From NCBI RefSeq assembly GCF_021155765.1, contig NC_060112.1:16492001-16556000 (forward strand): 64,000 nucleotides of DNA, written 5' to 3'. Below, one piece after another: positions 1 to 12,932 of the stretch (positions within the stretch are counted from its first letter, which is position 1; each line of letters starts with the position of its first letter). This DNA is from Diprion similis (taxonomy: Eukaryota > Arthropoda > Insecta > Hymenoptera > Diprionidae). Below the pieces are notes generated by a model. The model was given only the letters and a program-made list of their open reading frames with translations, did no database searches and was not told the DNA's origin. Position numbers and translations under genes: made by a program.

Positions 1-2068
1 TGGGTGGCCCACCATCGCTGTACGAAACCGGTTGCACTTGTTCCTCACTTCGCAACGCCGGATTCCTCGAGGAATACTGACACTGGGCGTGATGAGATTT
101 TTCCACGGTAGTACTATCCAGTCTCCAGTATACGTTCAGTATTCATTGTGAAACATCTACATGTTCAAACTCGTAAAAAGCACTCGTTAGATTTTAGTAC
201 AATTCGGCGACGATGGAGATAAATCGAGAACGAAATCTTCTCTTGTATAGTAGTGAGTTTTTCCATAGGATAGGAAATTTCTTTTTATATATTTTACCGA
301 GGAAGGGATGGATGTCACTTTTCCTACAAAGTTTGGGTATTTTTTTACAACCTTCGTTAACCGAACCACTCAACCGCGGGTAAAAATGAGGTACGCTGGT
401 ACTGATAAGTCGTAAGGCACTCGACGGGTCATTTAATATTAATATAGACTTTGAGGTTGTACAGACCGCCTACACATCGGATCAACTCCGCCACGTGCCG
501 ATTGAGAAGGTCTCAAGGTATCAGGTGTGCGGAAAGATGGTATCCAGGATTCAAGGTATCTATATACGGGGTGGAAATTATTCTCTTCGTTCTCTGAATT
601 GTTACGGATTATAAAGATCATCGCATCGAAGTGTTCGACACGACGCACACCGTAGCGATTGCTGAATTATCGAGTCAAGTTTGCACAGACGTGTTTATAA
701 AAAAAGATAAGGGAGCGTGCGCTGCAGGCCAGGTTCTACGAATGAGATTACCGGTCAGGTTGACAGGGCCTCGTTTAATCGCGCCATAGTATACGCTGAG
801 TAACTGAATACTTGCGCGGTGTACCACGTAGCGATGCGAAATGGCGAAGAAAGGAAGGCTTGACGATCGTTGGTTTCGTATATACTTAGCACCTGATTCT
901 CGAAAATCTTTGCAAAGAGTAAGAACCTTGAGAGGATAAAATTGGAGATAACTCAAGGTATAGAAATTCGAAAAAGAAGCGTATCTTTAAGCTGATTGAG
1001 GTATCTTCAATTTTCCTTATAATCCTGAAGCATCTTTGACGGTGAATGAAGTAAAGCTGCTATGAAAAGTTGTGTTTCATCCATTCATTAAAAACACATG
1101 ATACACGTGGCAACAAACCAAACCCCGAGCCACCCTTATAATGCCAAATATTTTTTCGAAGTCGTATGAAAAAAGTCACCGCATTCGTTTTGCCCGCAAC
1201 AAACATTTAATTATAATGTATGCAATCTTTTTATTCATAATTAGGAACAAAGATTCAGTTGCAAAAGATTTCAATAATTTATTACAACTTTTTATTAGTA
1301 ATTCAAGTAAATATTGTATTCTACTGATCACTATCACATGTCTACAAAACTAATATACATATTTATTATCACATACCTATAAACTATACGTATAACTTTA
1401 TCTGATCGTGAGCATAGCTGCAGAGTTTGTACCAGATTCGTTGCTGAAATGAAATGGATTTTTCTCTGAAATTTTTTAGTTCGTACATCACTTCGACGGC
1501 CACATACGTGCTCTACAAGATCTTGCAAAGCCAATTACTTATCTCGAACACGATCCAAGTCTCTTTACAGCTGAGACACAGTCGACACAAAGTGCGGTGC
1601 TATAGTGGTGCTTACTTCGAGGTTCTACTGCACCTAAATTAAATAAGTTCTTCTATCTAGGTTTGAATTTAAAAGATCCTCTTCGTGTTCGTCTAAAACT
1701 ATTTTTTGCCAAGTTATCTTTTCGTCTCTGTCTCTTTCTCCAACAAAAACCAGCGATATAGTTTTATAGGTACTAGTTTCATACCTACTTCCAGAATCAA
1801 TAAGAACCAGCAGTTACATCTTAAAGTAAGATGTAGAAAAATGACAAAATGAAAATGGCCTTAAACGACACGACTTTGCTTCGTACTTGATACTATTTTG
1901 GCCCCACAGTATCAATCCGAACGTGACCTCAGCTAAAATATTCCAGGATGACTGATTGCGGTTCTGGAAAAAAGCATGTGTACCACACAGGGTAAAAACA
2001 GAAGGCGTGTCATCCGGGTGAGGAGACGCGACGCGACGCGAGTGTCTAGGTCTAGGGCGTCGCGACGC

Positions 2069-2092
2069 CGCACTCGCACTCGCACTCGCACT
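2069..2092 (+). repeat. Hexanucleotide repeat (CGCACT)4
   Basis: Four perfect CGCACT units in the CpG-rich 2.0-2.76 kb segment. Confidence 0.9.
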
Positions 2093-2793
2093 TTATGATG
2101 TATTTTGAGAGAGGGAAAACAGAAGCCGGCTGGAGACGTCACGGTGACGTCCATTACGCACTTCCTGTGTATCGTTGAAGGGTTGCTGATGGCGTCGGGT
2201 CGCAGCAGGCTGCATGACTGCAGTCAGGGATTCGTCCTATCACGAGATCCTTGCCGCGAACAAGGCGTAGGTATAGCTTCATAGCGGGGCCCGACAACGA
2301 GCCTCGGTAATGATAGATCTGCCGGGCATTAATTCCTTGTTTAACCAACAAACAACCTCCTCGGCATGCCGTTTAAGTAATAAAATATGGCGGCAATGCC
2401 CGAGGCCGCTAACGACTGGCCCGCCATTCACCTCCTCACCGCTCCGACTGGGCCTCACTCCTCCAAGTGTTGCCTCTGTGAGCATCGCCGTCTTCCTCTT
2501 ATCCAGACGCGCATCTCCCTACCATCATCCGCCTAATCTAGGCGTGTGTACAGCTGCTCGATGCGCGTTGGACAGGTAGAGAGGCTGCCGCGTGTGTATC
2601 AGCTCGGTCAACTCGGTCAACTCGTAGGTACCGAGAACTCCTCATTCGCGCGAGGCTGCGTCCCCACGCGGACATATCATTTCCCCGGAACTCGTCAGGG
2701 ACATTCAAGCCACCGCGTCTAGTCGCCGTAGCGACGCTTTGACGGACGCCGACGCGTCTCAACTGAGCGCCGAGTCATTGATTGGAAAAATAT

Positions 2794-2818
2794 CCCCCCC
2801 CCCCCCCCCCGCCCCCCC
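2794..2818 (+). repeat. Poly-C tract (C17-G-C7)
   Basis: Seventeen C, one G and seven C in a GC-rich segment. The - strand is a G-run with G-quadruplex potential. Confidence 0.95.
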
Positions 2819-5800
2819 GTCACCTATCCAACTTATGCGCCGTTGAATCGCGAGCCTCCGATTAAACGATGCACCATTCGTGTCACGTATATACGCATCT
2901 TTATGAAATATTATGATGACTCTACCGTCCCTCGAGTTCAATTAGCTACATTTTTCTTGACCCGTCTCAAATTCGTTGGAATTTATTCAATCGACGCCAA
3001 AAAAAAGTGTGGATCGCTGTTGAACTTGACCGTTGGTTAACGAAAACTACATTTTTCACAGCAGTTTATCTGGTAGCGAATTTGATATTTTCAATTTTTT
3101 TTCGGGAATAAGGTATAGTGAAGATAAAAATAATAAGATGATTTTTGTACTTCTTCTGTACTGTGGTATGCCGTTTCGCACGGCTTCTCTTGCACAGGGA
3201 AATATAGAGGTACGAAATATTTTTTTACATTTATTTGTACTTAAATATACCTTATACACGTGTCAATGCCAAAGCAGGTTCGCTGAACCAGCTCTCGCGT
3301 CTTTGAAACTGGACAGAATTCTTTCCTCTTAGACTTTTTTCTTTTTTTTCAATTTATTCATTCAATATCGCGACAGAGAGAAAGAGAGAGATAGAGAAAG
3401 AGAGATGAAAAAAATGTTCAGATGAATATATATTGCGGTGTGCTAATTTCGGAAGATGACATACCTTTCAATCGATATTATATCTGAGTGGATTATTCGG
3501 AAAAAGTTTTGAGAAACTCAGCTGTAGCCTTATATATTGGCGCTGGTTTCAAGCGGAAGGATCGTGCTATTACGGGGGTGGTAGGAATCCTGATTATCGG
3601 TGATCGAGGAACACCCGCAGAGATATGAAAACTCGTTGTTCTCGTTATTACACCGATATACGTATACAGGCGAGCTGAGACCTCGAGAAAATTGCCGCGA
3701 AATGCCTACCTTCAAGGATATCGCTGTGCATAATCAATAATATGCGTATATATATATGGTACACCTATTCCTTTCGAAGGGGAGAAATTTCTACCCAGAT
3801 CTTATCAACCCACGCATTATATATTTCCCTCTTTTCGTCTTCCAATCAGTCGGACGAGGTAATCGGCCAGTTTATTGCCTTACTTTTCAAATCACGATTG
3901 TTTTGACGGACTGGATCTTCCCGTGATTTGTAACTTTTCCATTTCTTTCTCAATTCTATTTTTCCGACTCTGCTGACATTTGGTCGTGATACCTTGCCTC
4001 CAAATTGTTTTTTTTTTTTTCTTTCTTTCTTCTTATCACAAAATCTGTATTCATCGTTGCTTAGTCGGTTTTCAGCTCAGTAACATTTAATGTCCCAATT
4101 TAATTTGGAATGATATTGTGCAGGCACGGATGAGGGGCGAAACCGACGTAGAATTCGAATATTAAGTCACCGCTCGGCAATTAGGTGGATTTATTTTAAT
4201 TATGATTAGGGTTCGCCGTCAAGAAAGGGCTGCACGACCGTGAGATCCCGTCGACGACATATTCATACACGATCTGTATGTCTAATAGACACCTTTTTAG
4301 CTGCGCTAAGAGCAACTGGTTAGTATCTTTGTCAGAAGGCCTTTCTTGCGAGAGGCATTCGCTCCAACCCCCCGTTCAGTGAGTAAGCACGCAATTGATC
4401 GAAAGTAAAAGATAAGGAAATACATATCTCCATCTCAAGCGTGCAGTATATAGTTAATGCGTACTAAAAATCATGGGGCGATAAATTGTGCATCGGTGCA
4501 AAAGCTCATACGTGCGACAGAGAATTTCCCAGTAGTTCGACCTGCCGGTTTTTTTATAAAACAAACTGTCACCATGCCGTTGATGGTGTATCTGCAGGCT
4601 GAGCTTTTTTCACGCTCTGTTAATTTTTATCGGGTCGAAAATCAACTATGTCCAGGGCTCGGTCTTCTGTGCTCGCAACGCACAAAGGTGCAACGGGCAG
4701 ACATTCGTTATCAATTGGTCACGCTACCGCGAGGTCCAACCCACTCAATTATCGAATCATATAATTGAACAAGTGCCACCCTGCACTGCGGGGTCACGTT
4801 GCCACGCGGAATGCGATACCGGTTGAGGTGATGACGCCCAGAGTGTTTAGCTCGGCTATTCCCGAGAACAGGTGGTTAGCTGATTTTCCAGCCTCTATAA
4901 ACCGAATACCCTGCAGAGTGCTTGTCGAGTAATTAAGCATGTCGTTTCAGCTTCAGTCAGGCATCCATGGTTAGCACCAAAGCAAAACGTGTACAAGGAA
5001 GAAAAAGAGAAAGAGAAAAAACGGGTGCTCAATCATCTGCATGGAACGCGCAATTTGCATCCGAATCATGATTGACAGTGTAAGTGGTGCTTCACTTCGA
5101 TACATTGGTTTTTGCTGAATTTTTTTTCTTTGTTTTTATTTTATTACCCCCGCAGCATGGGTATAATTGAAAATTATTCCACCAGAGATATGTTTTCGTT
5201 TTTTAAGCAAACAAGCCGCAAAACATATTCGGCTGTTTTAACATAATTTTTTACGTAGTACAAAGGATACTTTATTGAAAATAAATTCTGGGGTGAACTA
5301 TTTTTGGTGGAATCATTAAGCTCGAATTCAAACCTGTACTTATTTTTAAAGTAAAGCAATTGTGTGACAAGTTTTATTGGTAATTTTTTATGAGATTTCT
5401 ACACCGTGCACTTGTCTGATTTCGGTTCTTAGATTTTCTCTTTTTTTTTGCACAAAAGATGAAGAAAATCTTATAAAATGTTAAATGCTAAAAACGAAAG
5501 CGTATCTTTTCTCAATTAGCCACGTGAAGGAAATTCTGTCCCATCGTATCTTTCCCTGGTCTCGGCACCGCACAGGCTTCTTTTTACTCAACAAAACGAG
5601 ACCTTGTATCAATTCGAACATAATAGGATCGTCATTTCGAAAGAAATGTCGATTCTTCAATATCGTGTTATTATAATCTACATTCTACCAAAGTATGATC
5701 AATCATCTGAAACAAAATTCTTCAAGGCTCTAATTTTCTCCAAGTCACTATGCAACATTGCTTTGTCCGGAAATAAATTAAATAAAAAACACTAATTGGA

Positions 5801-6715
5801 TGCTGATGGAGCTTCAATTTTTCTTGAAATAATTACTTAAGCTCTTCATACCACATCCCCTGGAGTATATTGCTATTATCTGTTACTGGCCCAATTTTTC
5901 AATGAGAAGATCACAATTGAATATACGATTTGCAAAACAGGTACCTTATTGCACCAGGCGTGGCGAACGCGTTAAATATCTTGTGATTATAAATCGTCAG
6001 GGTCACCCTATAGTGGCACTAAATATCATCAAGTGATAGCCTGCAGGTTGGGGAGGTAATGTAACAGCCATTAACATTTCCATATTCACGCGAGTTGTAA
6101 GTTAGAGGGGTTCCCGTGGCTAATTGTCATGCCGCCATGGTTATTAGGCGTGCAGTAGCATAGTGCATAGCCCCCCCCCCCCTCCCCTTCATAATTATCA
6201 ATCAAATTGCGCTCGTAATTTCCGTCCCCACTACCGCAACTCTCTACCATTTGTTAACTATATTTTATGCCAACTGCAGTATCAGCGAATTCGATGCTAA
6301 TCTCCACCGTACCCCATATCAAATGTCTTTATGCGTTTGCCACACCAGACGCACATTCATGTATTCAGAGCTTGCGCATGCATGGCATTGTGTGTAATTC
6401 TTCAGTCGCGCACAATTTAAAATACTTACGTGCATCAACGTCCTTATACTGAGACCACGATTGTCTGCAGACAGTGCGAGTCAAGACGATTCAACACGCG
6501 AAGTTTCGCTCGATATGTAGAGGCAAGAGGCTTGAAGCCACTGCATTTTACGCCTCGTTAACTGGCCGCTGAACCCGAACTTGCACATCTGATCGAGTAT
6601 GAGATTCGGACGGCACTTTCGTGAGACGATATCCGTCGAGTGTTCGTACTTTAGTAATTTACTTGATGCTGCAATTGTGAACTATTCTACATGTTTCCGG
6701 CTTATTACCTGCAGA

Positions 6716-6889
6716 TCGTAGTCAACTGCAATCGATCGGATTATCAAATGAGTGAGAATATCAGATTCTGGAGGTGCTTTCGGACCGGACGAACCCCCTC
6801 ATCAACCGAAAGACCCACCCTGCAAAGTTGCGTGCCACGCCAATTTGAAGAGGTCAGGTGCCTACGAGCAACACGTTCCCAAGGGACAG
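6716..6889 (+). other. Candidate exon (174 nt), cysteine-containing
   Basis: A good acceptor (GGCTTATTACCTGCAG) and a good donor (GGGACAG followed by GTGAGC) frame a fully open segment. One frame gives a Cys/Arg-containing peptide (VNCNRSDYQMSENIRFWRCF...). From 6765 a second frame is open with a more protein-like composition (PPCKVACHANLKRSGAYEQH). No family assigned. Confidence 0.25.
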
Positions 6890-9800
6890 GTGAGCGTAAA
6901 CGACATTTTCCATTACCAAGGGTTTATTAATTCGTATACCAGGCCGCGATTGGTGAATTAACACTGGAAGGCCCAGGTGGCAAGCTGGCCAAGGCCTCTG
7001 GCTAACAATGAGTTTGGCTCGACGTGTAACAAGGGTCGCTGATAATTCGCATCGGCTTGGGAGTCAGCGCGCGTAAGCTGGCGTCCATTAGCCAATCTGT
7101 TACGTAAATAAGCATCGGACGATGGACGGGGTGGGCTGACCACTTCGATTCCAGGTTTGGACTTCGCTTCGAACTTGACTGAACGTAATTATTCCCAACC
7201 ATTGTGAACCCTCGAAGTTTCTCGGCTCGATATTGGCGCAGCGTTATAGTGCTGCTATAGTGCAGCGGTAAATTATACGTAACGTCATGCGGTATCGTAT
7301 ACTCGATGTGCGCTTTATAGAAGTGCACAGTACAACCAGGGTATAAACAACGTTCGTCCGGTTCATTGAGACATTTGCGCAACGAAGAAACGATTCACTC
7401 AAATTACACACCGATTCGCCTCGGTCGGATCGCTCGGCTTAAGATCCATAATTCTGCTCGAGATGCACCGTGAACACTCCGAGAATCTCGCCTCGTAATA
7501 TGCAGATACAGAGACGTTGTATACAGTTGTCCGGTAATATCTCGCCCCACTGCGTCCGGGTCTGTCAAGTGAACAAGCCTCTTCACCTTCTCTTTCTTCT
7601 GTGCAATACGTGTGCACACACCATGACTCCTACGCGTCTTATCGCCGTCTGCTTTGCCTCTTCGCATCCCTCTGTATCGGGATCTCAGGATACTTTTATG
7701 ACCTGGTCAGTACATGGCACCTAAGCGCATACCTTCGAGTCGGTCTGCACATGTGAATGGAAAGGAAAGTTTTTCGAAAATTCTACCCTAATCACAGTCG
7801 TTTTTATTTTTTATTTCTTTTTCCACAAGGAGAACCGTAATGGGCTATAAAACGTGACAATTATATGCGGGCACCGTAAGTGGAGTGCTTTAAAAATTCG
7901 TTGCGATAGAAAATTCTATACATTTTAACGGCATTGATATATACATGCAGCATCGCTGTCCCTGCTGCACACCATACACATTTACCCATGCGATTCCAGC
8001 GACTGGATATATCTCGATACGGAGATGAGAAAACTGCTCGTAAACTAGGAGGTAAAAAGTAGGTATTACAAGGAAGCGAAGTCGACCGACCTAATCCAGC
8101 GTCGTGGAGTTATTAGGCTCGGTACTCTTTCATTTTCATATTATATTCCTTGGTCAACCGACAACTATTTCTACCTGCTTTCTGTATGCGTTTAAAATGT
8201 TACCATAAAGTAGAAGCTTAAGCTGACCGCGATTACAACGTGAATTCTATATGTATATATTTTCCATGGGGGGTGGGGGAGGGATTTTATAACGAAGTAT
8301 TCTCTCGCGCCCGCGCGCAAGCCCCATAACCATGGAGGTATAACATAAGTACATTATGTACCCGCGTGAATGGGCGGTCGTAGAATTATTTATACTCACA
8401 TATGAGTATGTAGCCTACATACACACGTGTCGGCGCTATGCATGCGTGTGTCTCCAGGACTTGAACTGAAAGACTGCTATGCCTGCTGCCTGCAGGCTCG
8501 CCGCTTTGAACGACGACGTCTCGGTACAAATTTGAACCTGCTCTCTCTATAAAGAGTTGCTGCACCGGAAGAAGTCCTCTCTTTGTAGCAAGTGCCGATT
8601 TCTTTGAACCGCAATAGAACCAGCTCTCTAACTCACCTCGTCCGAGACCTTCCAAAGGGCTCCCCGTCGTCACCCTGCACCTTTTCCCGCGCCTTAAGGC
8701 CCGCTGCTCTCTTCCACGGCGACCTAAAGCTCCGCTGAATCTCCTCGAACAACTATTTTACAAATTTGCAAATACATTTTTACCGTAACGCTAACAGCGC
8801 TTTTTCCAACACTGCAGCATTTTCGGAAGCTCTTTAAGTCTATTATGCAAACAGGAATGAAATATCTCGGACCCCCCGGTATAAATAGTGCATTCTACGG
8901 TGCTCGAGTTAGCCGGATTTCGTTTTCTGCTCTTCCGCACAGCCTTCTTCTTGCATGTATTCGATATACGACGCCTGTGCAGTCAGTAATCGCTGTTTAA
9001 CGAGTATAATCTAACTCACTTCCTGCTCCTCGCCATCTCTGGTTACAGAGAATAGAAGAGACTGAATTTTCGAGTGGCTGTAGTAAACTTCCAATAGCTC
9101 AACTTGCGCTGTACAGTGTGTATACTACACAATATTATACATCCATATACCATGCGCACCTGGAATTCCAACGCTTAAGGCCTTTGTCGAAATTCATATA
9201 TTTTATCGTCACGTGCTCGATGCTTCGAGAATTTTGTAGGCGTATTGTATACCTTGTTGACTGTGAAATTTTTAAAACGTACTCAACTCGGAAATTTCTA
9301 CCTGCATATGTGCCGCGATGTTGAATAGCTCAAGAATATTTCAGAGTACACCTTGGCATAATCAGCGGTTTTAGATTACCCATATTGGTATGTAGCTTCA
9401 ACGTGTGTGGCTATATGAGTGTCGATATTTATGACAGTACTGGTACGAAAATTCAGTAATGAAATTTTTTCCCATCGTATTTTTCACCGTCAATTATTAA
9501 CCAACGTTTCAAATATCACTATTCGAACAAACCTGATTTCATACTTCGTAGAACTAATTTTCGTTATAATAAACGTTAATTTCGTTACAAGTATGTTTCC
9601 GTTCCACTAATTTTCAATTTATCTACGCTTGAGCAAGGGTCAGCCGAACTCGTCCGGCTTATCGTCACCAATCACGGAATACCTAGTACGCGTCTACATC
9701 CGCTTATACGGTAAAGATCCATTAATTACATACTATTTTCGTACCCCTACTCAAGCCGACGATACGTACGCACGTTCTGCCTTACTCATCTCAATTATAA

Positions 9801-11930
9801 GATTATCGGTGCGGCTGATAAACTGCCTTGCGTGGGCCGTGAGAATCGCCCCGGTATCGGTACCCATACGAATGAAGAACGAGCACCGATCGAGGACGAC
9901 CTCCTACTTCGAAATCTACGCAGCACGACATACCAAGTAAAGACATCAAACAGACGTAGAAATTCACGTGAAAAGAACTCCAAAAAAGAGCCGATCGCAA
10001 TCGGTACCAAGAGTGATCACCGAACGACGGAGAACGGAACGGAACGGAACGGAACGGAACGGAACGACGGTGTCGAATCGGCGTGGGTGGTCTTCCGGCC
10101 GATTGCTGCGGGGCATCGCGCGTCGGTCGCGGGGCCCCAAAAACGGGTCCGACACCAGCTAACGCGCGCGATGACTTGCGATCGAGGAACACGCGTCAGC
10201 ACCGCGGTTCGTTCCGTGCCTTGTGATCGTCCTGCGAATGTCGCGGTGGGATGAGCCATCGCCAGAATCCATTTTCGAAAATTCTTGAGTAACCAGTCAA
10301 CGGGCCACCATATGGGCCTGTAATCTTAAGGATTCTAGATTAGACCGTGCAGTAGACGCCAGATGCTTTCCTGTCTCCCGCATGCTCCACCGGCACGATC
10401 ACCGATTCAGGCCTTACGCCGAACCTGTTTCTCATTGATCCTGATCTACCGGCGGAAGTAAGTGTGTGATATACCTACTCACGCTCGCCTCGAATGGTAA
10501 TCTGCCCGTTGGAAAGCGGTTTGCAAAACAAACATCGTATTTCGGGATTACATTCAACCACGCTGTTCGTAACTGTGAGATCCGATGGATACACTTAAAA
10601 AGTGAATACTTGGACATCATTTTAGTCTCACTGCGATTAGACTTGTAAGATGGGTGCCTTAAATTCATCTCCCTAACCATACACAGTAAATTTCCCCACG
10701 TAATTCATCAAACTGTATACTGTATATTTAACAAGTTATGCTCACATGTGGCGTCATTTTCCAAGCATTTACCCTGCGATTTGGCACTGGTAATAAAGCT
10801 GAGAGCGGACGAAGCCATACGTCATAATTAGCCAAAATATCCGGACAGGACCACCGGCGTGACTTCTTCGACCGGCACCCCTATGAGTTAGGTTCAATTA
10901 AATCAGGACCAGGCTTCTGAAGGGGTTGCTGGACGCGTTTAGGAAATTTCTAGATTACAGCCACGCGGAGGGAATGGAATCTACCCGGCATGGTACGGCG
11001 TGTCCCGGGTGTCTGCCTTGTCGGATACAGACGGCTGCTGTGCAGAGAAGGAGAGAGATCCACTCGACTAGGAGGATAATGCGCGTCAAGCGACTGTTCT
11101 CACGGCTCGAGGACTCACGTATACACTTTGTCCGCGCCTGCTGCGGAGCTCGGTTCTCTTACTAGCGCGAGAAAACCTCTGGCAAAAAATATTAAACACG
11201 AATCAGCTCGCTACCGTGCTTTGTACACACGCTTACGACACTCGCGTGATATACCTTCATATATACAGCTATTACAGTTCAACCGCGCTTGACGGATTAT
11301 CGCGGATGCGGCTAATAAGTTCTTATTGAAACCAAAGAGTGTTCACTCGAAAGTAAAGTACCTACGGTGTTTGCTCATTTCTTTGGAGGTGAAAGAAAGT
11401 CAAGCTTGAGCTCAGACACGTCATGTTGAACTTTTTAGTCCCCGTGCCATTTCCGCCAGCTTCGTAATCGGTATTGTCGATAGGCTGGATGTTTGAAGAA
11501 TTGAATTTAAATAACTCTGCAAATTAAATTACAGCAATATTTTGATAAAAGAATCGCGCAGGAAATAATTATTTGTTCACCATCAATTTATTTTGATCAG
11601 TTACAAATAAACTAATCAATGTATAGTTGTGTAAAGTGACGTAGAGACGAACAGCTGCAAGCAATGTATAAGGTACTTAACGTAAAGATGCCCTGCATTT
11701 TGGTTTCTCCATTTGGTTTCTCGTGTAAATTGAGAGGCTCATTAGCAGCAAGGTGTAGCTGTCGAAATGGAGCAGGAGATCCTGCGGAAGCCACTCAATC
11801 GCGTTAACTTTCAGGTATTTCTGGGATAGTCCTTCGCGAGCGCAACATCACCGTTATAAAGTGGAGGCATTTGCGTCAAGGGAGGAAAGAATTGTTATTT
11901 AGCTTAAAAGGATTCGGCCCATCTAGGCAG
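6890..11930. other. No recognised gene
   Basis: Contains a TATAAATA near 8881 with no following ORF, the GAACG repeat at 10.03 kb, and an exon-like open segment at 10356-10457 ending at a GTAAGTG donor. Nothing else supportable. Confidence 0.5.
10032..10066 (+). repeat. Pentanucleotide minisatellite (GAACG)7
   Basis: Seven perfect GAACG units in a CpG-rich segment (about 9830-10260). Because the unit is five bases, several long frames stay open on both strands (RNGTERNGTE on +, FRSVPFRSV on -); these are repeat artefacts. Confidence 0.95.
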
Positions 11931-12039
11931 CGATCCTGACAGCCATCCTCGCGGGCGACTTCCTCCAGGTTTGCAGCCTCTTGCCCTTATACCGACCAGC
12001 CCCAGGACAAAGCGGGCAGATACCAATCTGCTTTTGCAG
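11931..12039 (+). other. Candidate exon (109 nt)
   Basis: Ends at a good donor (TTTTGCAG followed by GTAAGC); the acceptor side (CTAGGCAG) is weaker. Two + frames are open, as is a - strand frame over the same GC-rich segment, so coding is uncertain. Confidence 0.18.
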
Positions 12040-12870
12040 GTAAGCATTATCCCAGCCCCGTCGTGAGTGGCAACTAATGCATTCTTTTTGCGGCCGCAAG
12101 TCACCGCGTAGGGCAATTTGCCTTTCCGTCCAGGACCACGACCAGCTCTCCGTTGTTCGTCAGACCGAGAGTGATGGGTGATGTGATTCGGGTCCACTAC
12201 GAAGGTCCAAACCCGGTACTCCGTCTCCCAACAACCCAGATTCACGAATTCGTTCATCAGAGAATCTCTCGGAAAAAAAGCAGGAATTAATGATACTAGA
12301 TAGTCAGAACGAGTGTGTGCTTATACGGGTACAAATTTCATTCTCTTCCTTTTCAAATCTCATTCTTGGATATCAATCAGCTGGAAATCAAGGAAATTGC
12401 AAGCACGAATCGGCCGTATAACATAGCGTGGATCGAATGACCCACGACAAAGAGTTCGATTCGCATGTGTTTAGGGGCAATCGAATATCGGAAGAAGGCA
12501 AAGCACATCGGTGACTGTCGGTCTAGAAGCGGAGGGCGAGAGGCTGATTCGTCAAGGGTTGCTTCGAACACGTGTGCCCGGAGCCCTGTGACCAATTGCC
12601 CCGGATACCCGCGTCTCTCATCCCGTACCCTTAAGGTTCTTCTCCGAGTCTGGCTGCCGCGGCTGCAACTTCCTCTCTCGACGAAGCCATCCAGCTTCAG
12701 AATTAAATTAAAAACAAGACGGTGGAAGTTACGATGTAGATCGTATAGATGTACTTGAAATCGAACCGATTCTCGCGAGCTCGATCTTCCTACAATCTTC
12801 GCCAATATACTGCACTCGTGGTCGTTTCTTCTGCGCTTTAGCAATGCGAGGTTTTTTTTTCCTTTCGCAG

Positions 12871-12932
12871 TCCACGCTGAGAGGTAGGTATTCCTTTCCT
12901 CGAGTTTATTCAGCCGAGTTGATTGTAATTAG
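12871..12932 (+). other. Candidate small exon (62 nt)
   Basis: Bounded by a very strong acceptor (GTTTTTTTTTCCTTTCGCAG) and a consensus donor (ATTAG followed by GTAAGTG). Only one frame is open (STLRGRYSFPRVYSAELIVI), entering in phase 0 and leaving in phase 2. It could equally be an untranslated exon. No family recognised. Confidence 0.3.

Larger units (their letters stand above)
1..6715. other. Intergenic or intronic, no recognised gene
   Basis: Mostly AT-rich with a CpG-rich segment at 2.0-2.76 kb, a GA-rich run near 3375-3405, and a weak TATAAA near 4897 followed at 5080 by a donor-like GTAAGT. Open frames up to about 100 codons lack signals or domains. Confidence 0.5.

Noticed and set aside
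4890..5085. TATA box followed by ATG (MERAICIRIMIDS) and a GTAAGT donor
   Set aside because: The open piece is only 13 codons and the upstream ATG frame stops early; too little to call a first exon.
9803..10259. Several overlapping frames on both strands around 10 kb
   Set aside because: Kept open by the GAACG pentamer repeat (RNGTE/FRSVP repeats); artefact of a unit not divisible by three with no stop in any phase.
12377..12844. 155-codon - strand frame
   Set aside because: Starts with TTG, overlaps an equally open + strand frame and has no recognisable motif.
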